Part shown: piece by piece, positions 1-6,978 of the stretch
Position numbering within the stretch: position 1 is the first letter of the stretch
Layout: every line of letters begins with the position of its first letter
Source of the DNA: Pseudomonadota bacterium
GTDB lineage: Bacteria > Desulfobacterota > BSN033 > WVXP01 > G020346125
Direction: 5' to 3'
DNA length: 11,149 nt
NCBI GenBank assembly: GCA_030672465.1
Contig: DAOVGJ010000211.1
Location: forward strand, 1-11,149
Program-made: the position numbers and the translations under genes
Notes under the pieces: model-generated
Told to the model about the DNA's origin: nothing
What the model saw: the letters and a program-made list of their open reading frames with translations, nothing else
The model's database searches: none

Positions 1-2
1 AC

Positions 3-197
3 AAGGATTATAGTGAAAGGACGGCGCAGGATATCGATGAGGAGATTAAATGTATAGTCGACAATAGCTACGATAAGGCCAGAAAAATCCTCGGGGAAAA
101 TATCGACATCCTCCATAGCCTTGCCAATTCCCTATTGGAAAAGGAAGTCCTTGACGGGAATCAAATAGAAAAAATCACAAAAGGCGAGAAGATTTAA
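3..197 (+). CDS. ftsH: ATP-dependent zinc metalloprotease FtsH, C-terminal fragment
   Basis: An open frame enters from the left edge and ends at TAA 195-197, giving 64 residues. The peptide begins KDYSERTAQDIDEEIK and continues with an A-x-x-IL helix, LANSLLEKEVLDG and a lysine-rich tail. This is the typical end of the FtsH peptidase (M41) domain: YSE-x-TA-x-x-ID-x-E, then the LLE-x-E-x-LDG helix. The AAA+ module and the HEXXH zinc site lie outside the window. FtsH is a membrane-anchored hexameric protease that degrades misfolded membrane proteins and some regulatory proteins. It lies 59 bp before folP, an order common in Desulfobacterota. The AAGGG/CCCTT hairpin at about 211-225 has no T-tract, so readthrough into folP is plausible. 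Confidence 0.9.
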   Translation, partial: KDYSERTAQDIDEEIKCIVDNSYDKARKILGENIDILHSLANSLLEKEVLDGNQIEKITKGEKI

Positions 198-256
198 CCA
201 TCTCCTCGAAGGGGCTAACCCTTACTCACCATCCATCAATATACTGGACACCTAGG

Positions 257-1456
257 ATGAAAAGGGTTCGATTCCTTCAGTTCGTCAAACTGGATGAGGC
301 CATCTATGAAATGCGCCGCATCGGTGTCGATCCCATTGGCATTGAGTCGATGCGGGAAAAGATATTCCATCTCAATCTAAAGATCGAGGGAATCAACTGT
401 CGCCTAGCCAACTTCCTGAAACAAGAGATGGTCTTACTGGGCGGTGATGTCGCTATGGACAAGAGGATCATGGATTGCAGCGTTGCCGCCTCCGACCTCA
501 TCCTCATGGGCACCCAAAATCAGATAAAAGCCCTCACCGACAGGCTTGAAGATCATTTCAACGGCCTCCAAGGGGTAGCGGTCCGGATTCGCGAATGTCT
601 CAAAAACCTGGAAAGCCTACCTCATACCATTAGGTGTAAGAAAAAGGTCCTCCATCTCGACGAGAAGACCCACCTTATGGGCATACTGAACGTCACGCCG
701 GACTCCTTCTCCGACGGAGGATTGTATATGGACCCGGATAAAGCGATCTCCCACGGTATCGAATTGGCCTCTCATGGAGCCGATATTATCGATATCGGGG
801 GAGAATCGACAAGGCCTGGGGCCAAACCATTGTCGCCGGATGAAGAGGTACGAAGGGTAATTCCGGTCATCGAAACCCTTGCGGCGGAAGTTGAAATCCC
901 CATATCCATCGACACGTATAAATCCTTCATAGCTGAAAAGGCCATCGAGGCTGGTGCTGAGATGATCAATGACATCAGTGGACTGAAATTCGACCGAAAA
1001 ATGGCCCATGTTGCAGCCAACCATGACGTGCCCGTGGTGTTAATGCATATCAAAGGGACCCCCGAAGTTATGCAATTGGACGCCCACTATGATTGTCTCC
1101 TTACGGATATTATGGAGTACTTGGAGCAAAGTATTGACATTGCCGAGGGAGCCGGGATAGACGCGAGACAGATCATTATCGATCCGGGAATCGGCTTCGG
1201 GAAATCGGTCGAGGATAATCTGAAGATTATTCGCCACCTGGCCGAGTTGAAGAGCTTGGGCAAACCCATCCTGTTGGGTCCATCAAGGAAGTCCTTCATC
1301 GGTAAAATTTTGAATGCCGATATGGACCAAAGGGATGAGGGAACCTTGGCCTCCATTTCTGCGGCCATCATGAATGGGGCGAATATCCTCCGGGTCCATG
1401 ACGTGGGTCCCGCAAGAAAGGCGGCGCAATTAGTGGATGCCATCTTAAGAGGGTAA
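257..1456 (+). CDS. folP: Dihydropteroate synthase with N-terminal extension
   Basis: The protein has 399 residues. FolP condenses p-aminobenzoate with 6-hydroxymethyl-7,8-dihydropterin diphosphate to form dihydropteroate in cytosolic folate synthesis. The catalytic TIM barrel spans about residues 135-398. It shows MGILNVTPDSFSDGG (141-155), the IDIGGESTRPGA signature (178-189), SIDTYK (217-222), the ND-I-SG loop near 238-242, IIDPGIGFGKS (307-317), GPSRKSFIG (341-349) and a closing RVHDV. All expected motifs are intact. Residues 1 to about 125 form an extra alpha/beta domain (RIGVDPIGIESM, LKQEMVLLGGD, LMGTQNQ) absent from the roughly 280-residue E. coli enzyme; I recall similar extensions in other anaerobes. 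The start is ATG with AGG directly abutting it, so the ribosome site is weak, but the N-terminus fits the extended family. The gene lies 6 bp before cdaA. Confidence 0.95.
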   Translation: MKRVRFLQFVKLDEAIYEMRRIGVDPIGIESMREKIFHLNLKIEGINCRLANFLKQEMVLLGGDVAMDKRIMDCSVAASDLILMGTQNQIKALTDRLEDHFNGLQGVAVRIRECLKNLESLPHTIRCKKKVLHLDEKTHLMGILNVTPDSFSDGGLYMDPDKAISHGIELASHGADIIDIGGESTRPGAKPLSPDEEVRRVIPVIETLAAEVEIPISIDTYKSFIAEKAIEAGAEMINDISGLKFDRKMAHVAANHDVPVVLMHIKGTPEVMQLDAHYDCLLTDIMEYLEQSIDIAEGAGIDARQIIIDPGIGFGKSVEDNLKIIRHLAELKSLGKPILLGPSRKSFIGKILNADMDQRDEGTLASISAAIMNGANILRVHDVGPARKAAQLVDAILRG

Positions 1457-1462
1457 CGACCC

Positions 1463-2278
1463 ATGAATATCCCGGATATCCTGGTTAGTATTCGATGGCA
1501 GGACGTCGTAGATATCGCTATCGTCTCCTTCCTGATCTATTGGATCATCATTCTCATCAAGGGAACGAAGGCCGTTCAGATGATCTTCGGCCTTGCCTTA
1601 ATCATCGTCGCCTTCATCATTTCCCGAAAGGGAGAACTGCTCACACTGCACTGGATCTTGAATAGCTTCTTGAGCTCCATCATCCTCGTCATAATCGTCA
1701 TCTTCCAGAATGACATTCGAAGGGCACTGACCACCGTCGGAAAGAACCCATTCTTCACAGGCATGGGCTTTAGGGAGGAATCCCATTTCTTCGAGGAATT
1801 GATAAGGGCCTCGGTCTCCTTGGCCAGCAAGAAAATCGGGGCCCTCATCGTATTCGAAAGGAATACCGGGCTCAGGGAATATATCGAAGGTGGGATCGAC
1901 TTGGAGGCAAAGGTATCCAAAGAGCTCATCGGGAGCATCTTCACGCCCCCTTCTCCCCTCCATGATGGGGCCGTGATCATCCGGGATGGGAAAATCGCAG
2001 CTGCGGGATGTTTTCTTCCCCTCAGTATGGATACCGAAATCAGTAGTGATATAGGGACAAGGCATCGAGCCGCCATGGGGCTGACTAAGGAGACCGATGC
2101 CGCTGTCATCATTATTTCCGAGGAGACGGGAACCATATCCTTGGCCCTCGATGGCAGAATCACCAGAAATCTTGATGCTCCCGCCCTGAGAAAAATACTC
2201 CAAAGGCTGTTCCAGCGCAAAGGAAACAGAAGGTTTCAGTTAAAAGCGGGGAAATTCCTTGAAAGGCTTTCTCACTAA
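1463..2278 (+). CDS. cdaA: Diadenylate cyclase CdaA (c-di-AMP synthase)
   Basis: The protein has 271 residues, close to the usual CdaA length. It makes cyclic di-AMP from two ATP at the inner membrane. Three hydrophobic segments (about 18-33, 37-53 and 65-82) form the membrane anchor, followed by a short linker and the DAC (DisA_N) domain at about 100-260. Both catalytic signatures are present: HDGAVII (167-173, containing DGA) and GTRHRAA (198-204, containing RHR). A good ribosome site, AGAGGG at 1448-1453, lies 9 nt before the ATG, inside the folP stop region. The 3' end overlaps cdaR by 20 nt, which suggests translational coupling. Neighbouring cdaR and glmM are the classical partners: in Firmicutes CdaR and GlmM bind CdaA and modulate it. 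Confidence 0.95.
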   Translation: MNIPDILVSIRWQDVVDIAIVSFLIYWIIILIKGTKAVQMIFGLALIIVAFIISRKGELLTLHWILNSFLSSIILVIIVIFQNDIRRALTTVGKNPFFTGMGFREESHFFEELIRASVSLASKKIGALIVFERNTGLREYIEGGIDLEAKVSKELIGSIFTPPSPLHDGAVIIRDGKIAAAGCFLPLSMDTEISSDIGTRHRAAMGLTKETDAAVIIISEETGTISLALDGRITRNLDAPALRKILQRLFQRKGNRRFQLKAGKFLERLSH

Positions 2279-2912
2279 GAACCTCTCTTTGAAGCTCATC
2301 TCCATTTTGTTGGCCTTCATCTTGTGGTATTTCGTCGTCAGTGAAAGGAGCGGCGAAATCGCCATCACCATCCCCTTGGATTTTCGCAACATTCCTACTT
2401 CCCTCATCATCATCAAGAATCCGGAAGAATCCATCAATGTCCGAATAAGCGGACCGGCCACCTTGCTACGGGGATTGTCACCCAAAAACGTGAAAGCCAT
2501 TATCGACCTGTCCAATGCGAAGCCAGGGGTAGCCAAATTCGCCATCCAGCCCGAGCAAATCACCCTTCCCCGGGGTCTGAGGGTAACCATGGTGAGTCCG
2601 GCATCAATCATGCTGAGATTCGATAGGCTCGTAAAGAAAAGCCTCCCGGTAGAAGCTATATTGGTGGGGAAACCCTTTGAAGGGTTCAAGCTTACCGGGG
2701 TAGGGATTGATCCCTCTGCCGTCGAAATAGTCGGTGCCCAAAATGAGTTGAGGGGATTAAAGAGGATCTCTACTGAAGAGGTCGATATCTCCGGCCTTAA
2801 AGAAGACGCGGAAAGAAGGGTACCCCTGAATTTAGCAGGTTTACACATCAAATCCATCAGCAACGAAGAGGTGAAAGTGACCCTAAAATGTGCTAAAGTT
2901 CCCAGGGAATAG
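2259..2912 (+). CDS. cdaR: YbbR-domain protein, CdaA regulator
   Basis: The protein has 217 residues. The N-terminal LKLISILLAFILWYFVVS (11-28) is a single membrane anchor or uncleaved signal, so the rest should be extracytoplasmic. Two YbbR-like repeats follow, at about 33-122 and 127-211. Each contains a V-x-I-x-G strand and a V-x-x-x-DLS or V-DISG turn (VRISGPATLLRGL, then VEIVGAQNELRGL). Firmicute CdaR proteins usually carry three or four repeats, so this is a short form. It probably docks on the CdaA membrane part and tunes c-di-AMP output, by analogy with CdaR. The start is TTG at 2259, with GGGG at 2248-2251 spaced 7 nt away, inside the end of cdaA. This keeps the membrane segment in full; no ATG is better placed. 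Confidence 0.88.
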   Translation: MKGFLTKNLSLKLISILLAFILWYFVVSERSGEIAITIPLDFRNIPTSLIIIKNPEESINVRISGPATLLRGLSPKNVKAIIDLSNAKPGVAKFAIQPEQITLPRGLRVTMVSPASIMLRFDRLVKKSLPVEAILVGKPFEGFKLTGVGIDPSAVEIVGAQNELRGLKRISTEEVDISGLKEDAERRVPLNLAGLHIKSISNEEVKVTLKCAKVPRE

Positions 2913-2933
2913 GGACCGAGGTGAAAGCAAGAG

Positions 2934-4313
2934 ATGCGAAAATTGTTCGGTACTGACGGCATCAGGGGAATCGCCAACGTGGACCCCATGACGGGTGAAA
3001 TGGCAATGCAGCTTGGTAGGGCAACGGCCTACATCTTTAAAAACCGCGAGGGTGGACATAGAATTGTCATTGGGAAGGATACCCGGCTTTCGGGATATAT
3101 GTTGGAGACGGCCTTGGCATCGGGTATCTGCTCCATGGGAGTCGATGTCTTACTGGTCGGCCCTCTTCCAACACCAGGCATTGCCTTCATAACAATCAGC
3201 ATGCGAGCCGACGCCGGAGTCGTGATATCCGCCTCCCACAATCCCTTCTATGACAACGGCATCAAGATCTTCTCCAGGGATGGGTTCAAACTTCCCGATG
3301 CCCTTGAGGCCAAGATTGAGGAACTCATCTTCTCCGACAGCATCGATTCCTTACGACCCACGGCCGAGGAAGTTGGAAAGGCTTACCGAATAGAAGACGC
3401 CGTGGGAAGATACATAGTCTTCCTAAAGAATACTTTCCCCAATAATTTGACCCTTGATGGCCTGAAGATCGTCTTGGATTGTGCTAATGGGGCGGCTTAC
3501 AAAGTGGCGCCCGCCGTATTAGAGGAATTGGGGGCAGAGGTTATCCCCATAGGAGTTGAGCCCGATGGGAAAAATATCAACCTCGATTGTGGCTCGCTCT
3601 GTCCGCAAAGGGTTAGCGAATTGGTTGTCCAGGGCCGTGCCAATTTGGGGATGGCATTGGACGGGGATGGGGACCGGGTGGTCTTCGTGGATCAAAAGGG
3701 GAAGATCGTGGATGGGGACCATATCATGGCCATTTGTGCCATTGACATGGCCGAGGGAGGAAGGCTCAAGAATAAGAGCGTTGTTACCACGGTTATGAGC
3801 AACATGGGGCTTGATCTGTCCCTCAGCAAACGGGAAATCCGGGTCGTCAGAACCGCTGTGGGGGATCGATATGTAGTCGAGGAGATGGTGAGGGGAGGAT
3901 ATAATCTGGGAGGCGAACAATCCGGACATACCATCTTTCTCGATTATAATACAACGGGGGACGGTATTCTCACCGCCCTTCAAACGTTATCGATTATGAT
4001 CAGGAAACAGAGGCAACTGGATGAGCTTGCAAAATCAATGACCCCTCTGCCTCAAGTACAGTTCAACACCAAAATCGACAGGGAAATCGATGTCCTGAGA
4101 ATGCCAGAAATTCGTCGAAAGATTGAAGCCATTGAGGGGGAACTCGGGAAATCGGGAAGGATTCTCACCCGTTATTCGGGGACGGAACCCGTTTTGAGAA
4201 TCATGGTGGAGGGGGAAGACGAGAATAAAATCGCCCGCATGGGCAGGGAGCTAACGGATACCATTGGTCAGGTGATGGAGAGGATTGGACAAAGCACAAA
4301 TTCGCAAGGATGA
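2934..4313 (+). CDS. glmM: Phosphoglucosamine mutase
   Basis: The protein has 459 residues, near the family length. GlmM converts glucosamine-6-phosphate to glucosamine-1-phosphate, on the route to UDP-GlcNAc for peptidoglycan and lipopolysaccharide. The four-domain phosphohexomutase fold is visible through its motifs. KLFGTDGIRG is at the N-terminus (3-12). VVISASHNPFYDNGIK (96-111) holds the phosphoserine at S101. LDGDGDR is the Mg2+ loop. GGEQSGH reads the sugar, and TRYSGTEPVLRIMVEG is the C-terminal phosphate-binding loop. The ribosome site GAGGTGA (2918-2924) lies 9 nt before the ATG. The cdaA-cdaR-glmM trio is one of the best-conserved bacterial gene triplets; in Firmicutes GlmM binds CdaA and inhibits it. 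The last codons run to within 13 bp of the pdxJ start. Confidence 0.97.
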   Translation: MRKLFGTDGIRGIANVDPMTGEMAMQLGRATAYIFKNREGGHRIVIGKDTRLSGYMLETALASGICSMGVDVLLVGPLPTPGIAFITISMRADAGVVISASHNPFYDNGIKIFSRDGFKLPDALEAKIEELIFSDSIDSLRPTAEEVGKAYRIEDAVGRYIVFLKNTFPNNLTLDGLKIVLDCANGAAYKVAPAVLEELGAEVIPIGVEPDGKNINLDCGSLCPQRVSELVVQGRANLGMALDGDGDRVVFVDQKGKIVDGDHIMAICAIDMAEGGRLKNKSVVTTVMSNMGLDLSLSKREIRVVRTAVGDRYVVEEMVRGGYNLGGEQSGHTIFLDYNTTGDGILTALQTLSIMIRKQRQLDELAKSMTPLPQVQFNTKIDREIDVLRMPEIRRKIEAIEGELGKSGRILTRYSGTEPVLRIMVEGEDENKIARMGRELTDTIGQVMERIGQSTNSQG

Positions 4314-4318
4314 GGAGG
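4314..4318 (+). promoter_or_regulatory. Ribosome binding site that fixes the pdxJ start
   Basis: GGAGG directly after the glmM stop codon (TGA 4311-4313) lies 8 nt before ATG 4327. It decides between that start and an in-frame upstream ATG at 4285 that would overlap glmM by 29 nt and add 14 charged residues foreign to PdxJ. Confidence 0.85.
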
Positions 4319-4326
4319 TTGAGAAG

Positions 4327-5040
4327 ATGACCAGGCTAGGAGTCAATATCGATCACGTAGCCACCCTTCGCCAAGCGAGGGGAGTGAAATACCCCGACCC
4401 TATTACAGCTGCAGCCCTCGTTGAAATGGCGGGTGCAGATGGCATCGTTGTGCATCTGAGGGAGGATAGGAGACACATACAGGATCGAGACGTTCATATC
4501 CTGAGCGAGACCGTAAAGACCAAACTCAATCTGGAAATGGCCGCTACACCGGAGATGGTCAAGATCGCGTTGGAGGCCGAACCCCATATGGTTACCCTCG
4601 TACCCGAGAAGAGGAGGGAATTAACTACGGAGGGAGGGCTCAATGTCGTGGGGAATAAGGGGGCCCTCGAAAAAACCATCGCTCAATTGAAGGATAGCGG
4701 AATTGTCGTGAGTTTGTTCATCGATCCCAATAGCAAACAGATCGAGGCCTCCAAGGAAGTTGGGGCGAATTTCGTGGAGCTTCACACTGGGCATTACTGT
4801 GATGCCACAACGAAAGACGAAGAGGACAAGGAATATAAGAACCTTTTGGATGCTGTTGGCATCGCCTTTGACCTGGACCTGGGCATTAATGCCGGCCACG
4901 GCCTCAACTACTTCAATGTGAGACGTGTTGCCGAGATTAATGAGATCGAAGAGCTCAGTATAGGGCACAGCATCGTTGCGCGGGGTGTTTTAGTTGGATT
5001 GGATAGGGCCGTTCGAGATATGATTGAATTAATAAAATAG
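4327..5040 (+). CDS. pdxJ: Pyridoxine 5'-phosphate synthase
   Basis: The protein has 237 residues (E. coli 243). PdxJ condenses 1-deoxy-D-xylulose-5-phosphate with 3-amino-2-oxopropyl phosphate to give pyridoxine 5'-phosphate, the ring-closing step of DXP-dependent vitamin B6 synthesis. It is a TIM barrel with TRLGVNIDHVATLRQARG at the start, DGIVVHLREDRRHI (38-51), LVPEKRRELTTEGGL (91-105), ELHTGHY (151-157), INAGHGLNYFNV (187-198) and the phosphate-binding IGHSIVARGVLVGL near the end. The catalytic triad matches E. coli H45/E72/H193 as H43, E70 and H191. The ATG at 4327 was chosen from its GGAGG site and its fit to the family N-terminus. PdxJ followed by AcpS is a widespread bacterial gene pair. 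Confidence 0.96.
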   Translation: MTRLGVNIDHVATLRQARGVKYPDPITAAALVEMAGADGIVVHLREDRRHIQDRDVHILSETVKTKLNLEMAATPEMVKIALEAEPHMVTLVPEKRRELTTEGGLNVVGNKGALEKTIAQLKDSGIVVSLFIDPNSKQIEASKEVGANFVELHTGHYCDATTKDEEDKEYKNLLDAVGIAFDLDLGINAGHGLNYFNVRRVAEINEIEELSIGHSIVARGVLVGLDRAVRDMIELIK

Positions 5041-5057
5041 CCCCTTTGGCATATTGC

Positions 5058-5435
5058 ATGATCTACGGAATAGGGATAGACATCGTCTCAATACCCCGTA
5101 TTGAGAGAATGCTCGACAGATGGGGTCGTCTTTTCACCCAGCGGGTGTTTACCCCCGCTGAAATCGCCTTTTGTGAAGGCAAATCGAACCCAGGGCAACA
5201 TTTCGCCCTCCGCTGGGCCGTCAAAGAGGCGATGCTGAAGGCGCTCGGATTGGGCCTCAGGGGGGGAATCAAATGGACCGACATCGAGGTGGTCAACGAC
5301 CCCTCTGGCCGGCCTTATCTTGAGGTTCACAACCAGGCCAAGGGTTTCTTCACCGATCGTAACATCAAGGCGGCTTTCGTCAGCATCTCCCACGAAAGGG
5401 ATTATGGGGTCGCCCAGGTGGTATTAGAGGTTTAA
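5058..5435 (+). CDS. acpS: Holo-[acyl-carrier-protein] synthase
   Basis: The protein has 125 residues, the normal AcpS length. It transfers 4'-phosphopantetheine from coenzyme A to the serine of acyl carrier protein, activating fatty acid synthesis. MIYGIGIDIVSI at the N-terminus carries the metal ligand D8. FTPAEIAFC, HFALRWAVKEAMLKALG (with the second acidic ligand E57), the LRGG-x-KW-x-DIEV strand and VSISHERDYGVAQV complete the fold. An in-frame TTG at 5046 would add four residues, but the ATG at 5058 reproduces the family N-terminus and was preferred. The ribosome site is weak, and the 17-bp gap from pdxJ suggests coupled translation. This is the last recognisable gene of the ftsH-folP run before a gene-poor stretch. 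Confidence 0.95.
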   Translation: MIYGIGIDIVSIPRIERMLDRWGRLFTQRVFTPAEIAFCEGKSNPGQHFALRWAVKEAMLKALGLGLRGGIKWTDIEVVNDPSGRPYLEVHNQAKGFFTDRNIKAAFVSISHERDYGVAQVVLEV

Positions 5436-5437
5436 AC

Positions 5438-5560
5438 ATGGAAGTTGAGGCGATTCCGTTAGCTCCATTGGCCCGGTTGGTCATTGTCTCATCCTTTCGA
5501 TATCTCCTAACCTACTGGAGTTTCCTAACTTCTACAGGAAAAATTTTTGTAACTCTTTAA
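5438..5560 (+). CDS. Possible 40-residue small protein of unknown function
   Basis: An ATG lies two bases after the acpS stop, with AGAGG at 5426-5430 spaced 7 nt away, and the frame runs to TAA 5558-5560. The peptide starts MEVEAIPLAPLARLVIVSSF and goes on YLLTYWSFLTSTGKIFVTL, hydrophobic with few charges. I do not recognise it. It could be a small membrane peptide, a relic of the gene that normally follows acpS, or a chance ORF. The ribosome site and spacing are the only real support. The second half runs into AT-rich sequence, which argues somewhat against a real gene. Confidence 0.25.
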   Translation: MEVEAIPLAPLARLVIVSSFRYLLTYWSFLTSTGKIFVTL

Positions 5561-5871
5561 TTTTATTGAAGATTAAATATTACGGTAGGGGACTCCCTTG
5601 TGCCTGAGCGTAATCTGCTGGAGAAGTTGGGTACCCTTCGAGGGTGAGCAGGCTTCGTCGTGAGTCTTCGACCCTGAGCTCAGACCGAAGGGCTCAGCCG
5701 AACGGAAGGGGAAAGCCAGCCCTTTAGAGGCTGGAAAGGGTAAGTATTCCCCGCCTGCGAACCCCGAAAGGGTCACTTTGGAAGCATTGAAGCGAAGGGA
5801 CATGGGGGTCCCCCAGGAAGTCAGGAAACTCAAACAACGTAGCCTTGACAATCCCGGTGCTATTCAGTAAC
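5561..5871. other. Gene-free interval upstream of bpsA
   Basis: This interval of about 310 bp has no convincing gene. It opens with an AT-rich patch (5535-5582) where I could not find a well-spaced -35/-10 pair. It continues with the hairpin-rich element annotated at 5633-5815 and ends with about 55 unremarkable bases before the bpsA ATG. Open frames on both strands here are short and proline/serine/lysine-rich and look like translated repeat sequence. No tRNA, SRP RNA, tmRNA or RNase P RNA signature was seen. Confidence 0.6.
5633..5815. repeat. Hairpin-rich REP-like or structured-RNA element
   Basis: Several perfect stems occur within 183 bp. They are ACCCT/AGGGT (5633-5637/5641-5645), CTGAGC/GCTCAG (5674-5679/5692-5697), an outer GGGGAA/TTCCCC (5708-5713/5747-5752) enclosing CCAGCC/GGCTGG (5716-5721/5729-5734), ACCC/GGGT (5761-5764/5770-5773), and an odd palindrome TGGGGGTCCCCCA (5803-5815). 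Words such as CCCTGAGC...CGAAGGGCTCAGCCGAACGG-type sequence resemble the CTTCGACAAGCTCAGG family of palindromic repeats scattered through many environmental genomes. Within the outer stem, CCCTTT (5720-5725) can pair with AAAGGG (5735-5740), excluding the CCAGCC hairpin, so two folds compete. It may be a dispersed repeat, or a structured leader for bpsA, which starts 57 bp after the last palindrome. Copy number elsewhere is unknown. Confidence 0.5.
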
Positions 5872-6915
5872 ATGTCGGAAATATTTACGATTCCAATCTG
5901 GCAGGGCTCCATGGAAAGGACCGAAATACAGATATTGAGAGCGCTGAAGGAAAGTCCAAAATCCTTTTGGGAGTTGGCAGCCCTTCAAGATTCGACCCTT
6001 TCCGTCCTCGTAACGACGATAAAGAGGCTTATGGCCGGACGGATAATTCATTTCCATAGATCCACTAAAAGGTTTCAATTGCTGGGAAATGGAAATTACC
6101 ATCCTCGAATGGACCCGAGGTGTAAATCCTGTAATGGAAAAGGCCTAATCGTTGAAGGGATCTTCCATAAGACCCTCCAACAATTTACCTCATTGCTTTC
6201 TGGGAGACCTATACCCGATCCCAATTTTAATCAGGGATTGATTTCATTCCCGGATCTCGCCTTAAAAGCCTCTTTTATGTATGAAAGGGGGGATTTGGAG
6301 GACCGTTCAATCCTCTTAATTGGCGATGATGACCTCTTTAGCCTGTATCTGGGGATGTTGGGAATGTCTCGGAGGATTCTTGTTCTGGACATCGATAAAC
6401 GGATCCTTCGATTTATCGAGGAAAAAGCGGAGGAGCTTGGCCTCAACATCGAAACCATGGAATTCAACCTCAACCGATCTCTTCCCCATCACCTCCGTTA
6501 CACCTTCGATGTCTTCGTTAGCGAACCCCCTGAGGGAATCAAGGGGATGATCACTTTCCTGAAGAGGGGGATAAGATCCTTGACCGAGGGCGAAAGTGCG
6601 GGATATATCGGGATAACCATGGTGGAATCTTCGCTGCCAAAATGGTATGAGGTTCAAGCCATCCTCACTCGAAATCGACTCGTCATTACCGATGTCCTCA
6701 GGAATTTCAGCCTCTATCCCGAAGGAAAAGGCGAATGGGAGGATCTCTATGAGAATTATCCAATCATGGGGGAAATTCCCATCGACGTGGGACCTCCCAA
6801 CATCGACTGGTATAGTTCTTGCGCAATTCGTTTCGAAAGGGTTGCCAAGACATCCATTGCGCGAAATCACTTTTATGGGGATAAGGATACCTGGGTCACG
6901 CTCAAAGGGCTATGA
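5872..6915 (+). CDS. bpsA: Branched-chain polyamine synthase (N4-bis(aminopropyl)spermidine synthase family)
   Basis: The protein has 347 residues. BpsA adds aminopropyl groups from decarboxylated S-adenosylmethionine to the internal nitrogen of spermidine, giving branched polyamines that stabilise nucleic acids at high temperature. Residues about 15-75 look like a winged helix. CKSCNGKG (84-91) matches the family's Cys-x-x-Cys knuckle. The Rossmann-like methyltransferase-type domain follows: YERGDLEDRSILLIGDDD (GDDD at 151-154), ILVLDID (169-175), a SEPPEG loop (217-222) where I recall D-P-P in the archaeal enzyme, then AGYIGIT and ESSLPKW. The C-terminus has ITDVLRNFSLY and WYSS. The start is uncertain: ATG 5872 and TTG 5845 both lack a clear ribosome site, and ATG 5911 would cut conserved sequence (TIPIW). 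It lies 63 bp before the DUF151 gene, on the same strand. Assignment is from remembered family similarity. Confidence 0.85.
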   Translation: MSEIFTIPIWQGSMERTEIQILRALKESPKSFWELAALQDSTLSVLVTTIKRLMAGRIIHFHRSTKRFQLLGNGNYHPRMDPRCKSCNGKGLIVEGIFHKTLQQFTSLLSGRPIPDPNFNQGLISFPDLALKASFMYERGDLEDRSILLIGDDDLFSLYLGMLGMSRRILVLDIDKRILRFIEEKAEELGLNIETMEFNLNRSLPHHLRYTFDVFVSEPPEGIKGMITFLKRGIRSLTEGESAGYIGITMVESSLPKWYEVQAILTRNRLVITDVLRNFSLYPEGKGEWEDLYENYPIMGEIPIDVGPPNIDWYSSCAIRFERVAKTSIARNHFYGDKDTWVTLKGL

Positions 6916-6978
6916 TCCCCCATAGAGGAAAGATTTTTAACATCGCATTGGGATAGTATAGCGAGACTGGGGGAGAAG

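Noticed and set aside
4285..4326. Longer pdxJ start overlapping glmM
   Set aside because: Adds 14 charged residues not found in PdxJ; GGAGG is placed ideally for ATG 4327.
5716..5738. H-type pseudoknot between the CCAGCC hairpin loop (CTTT) and downstream AAAG
   Set aside because: The linkers would have zero length, which is sterically unlikely; competing hairpins explain the complementarity better.
5573..5851. Minus-strand 92-residue open frame in the acpS-bpsA spacer
   Set aside because: It is the translation of the hairpin-rich element, low in complexity, without a ribosome site or recognisable domain.
5845..5871. TTG start extending BpsA by nine residues
   Set aside because: No ribosome site at usual spacing, and the extra residues do not resemble the family; ATG 5872 was preferred, without certainty.
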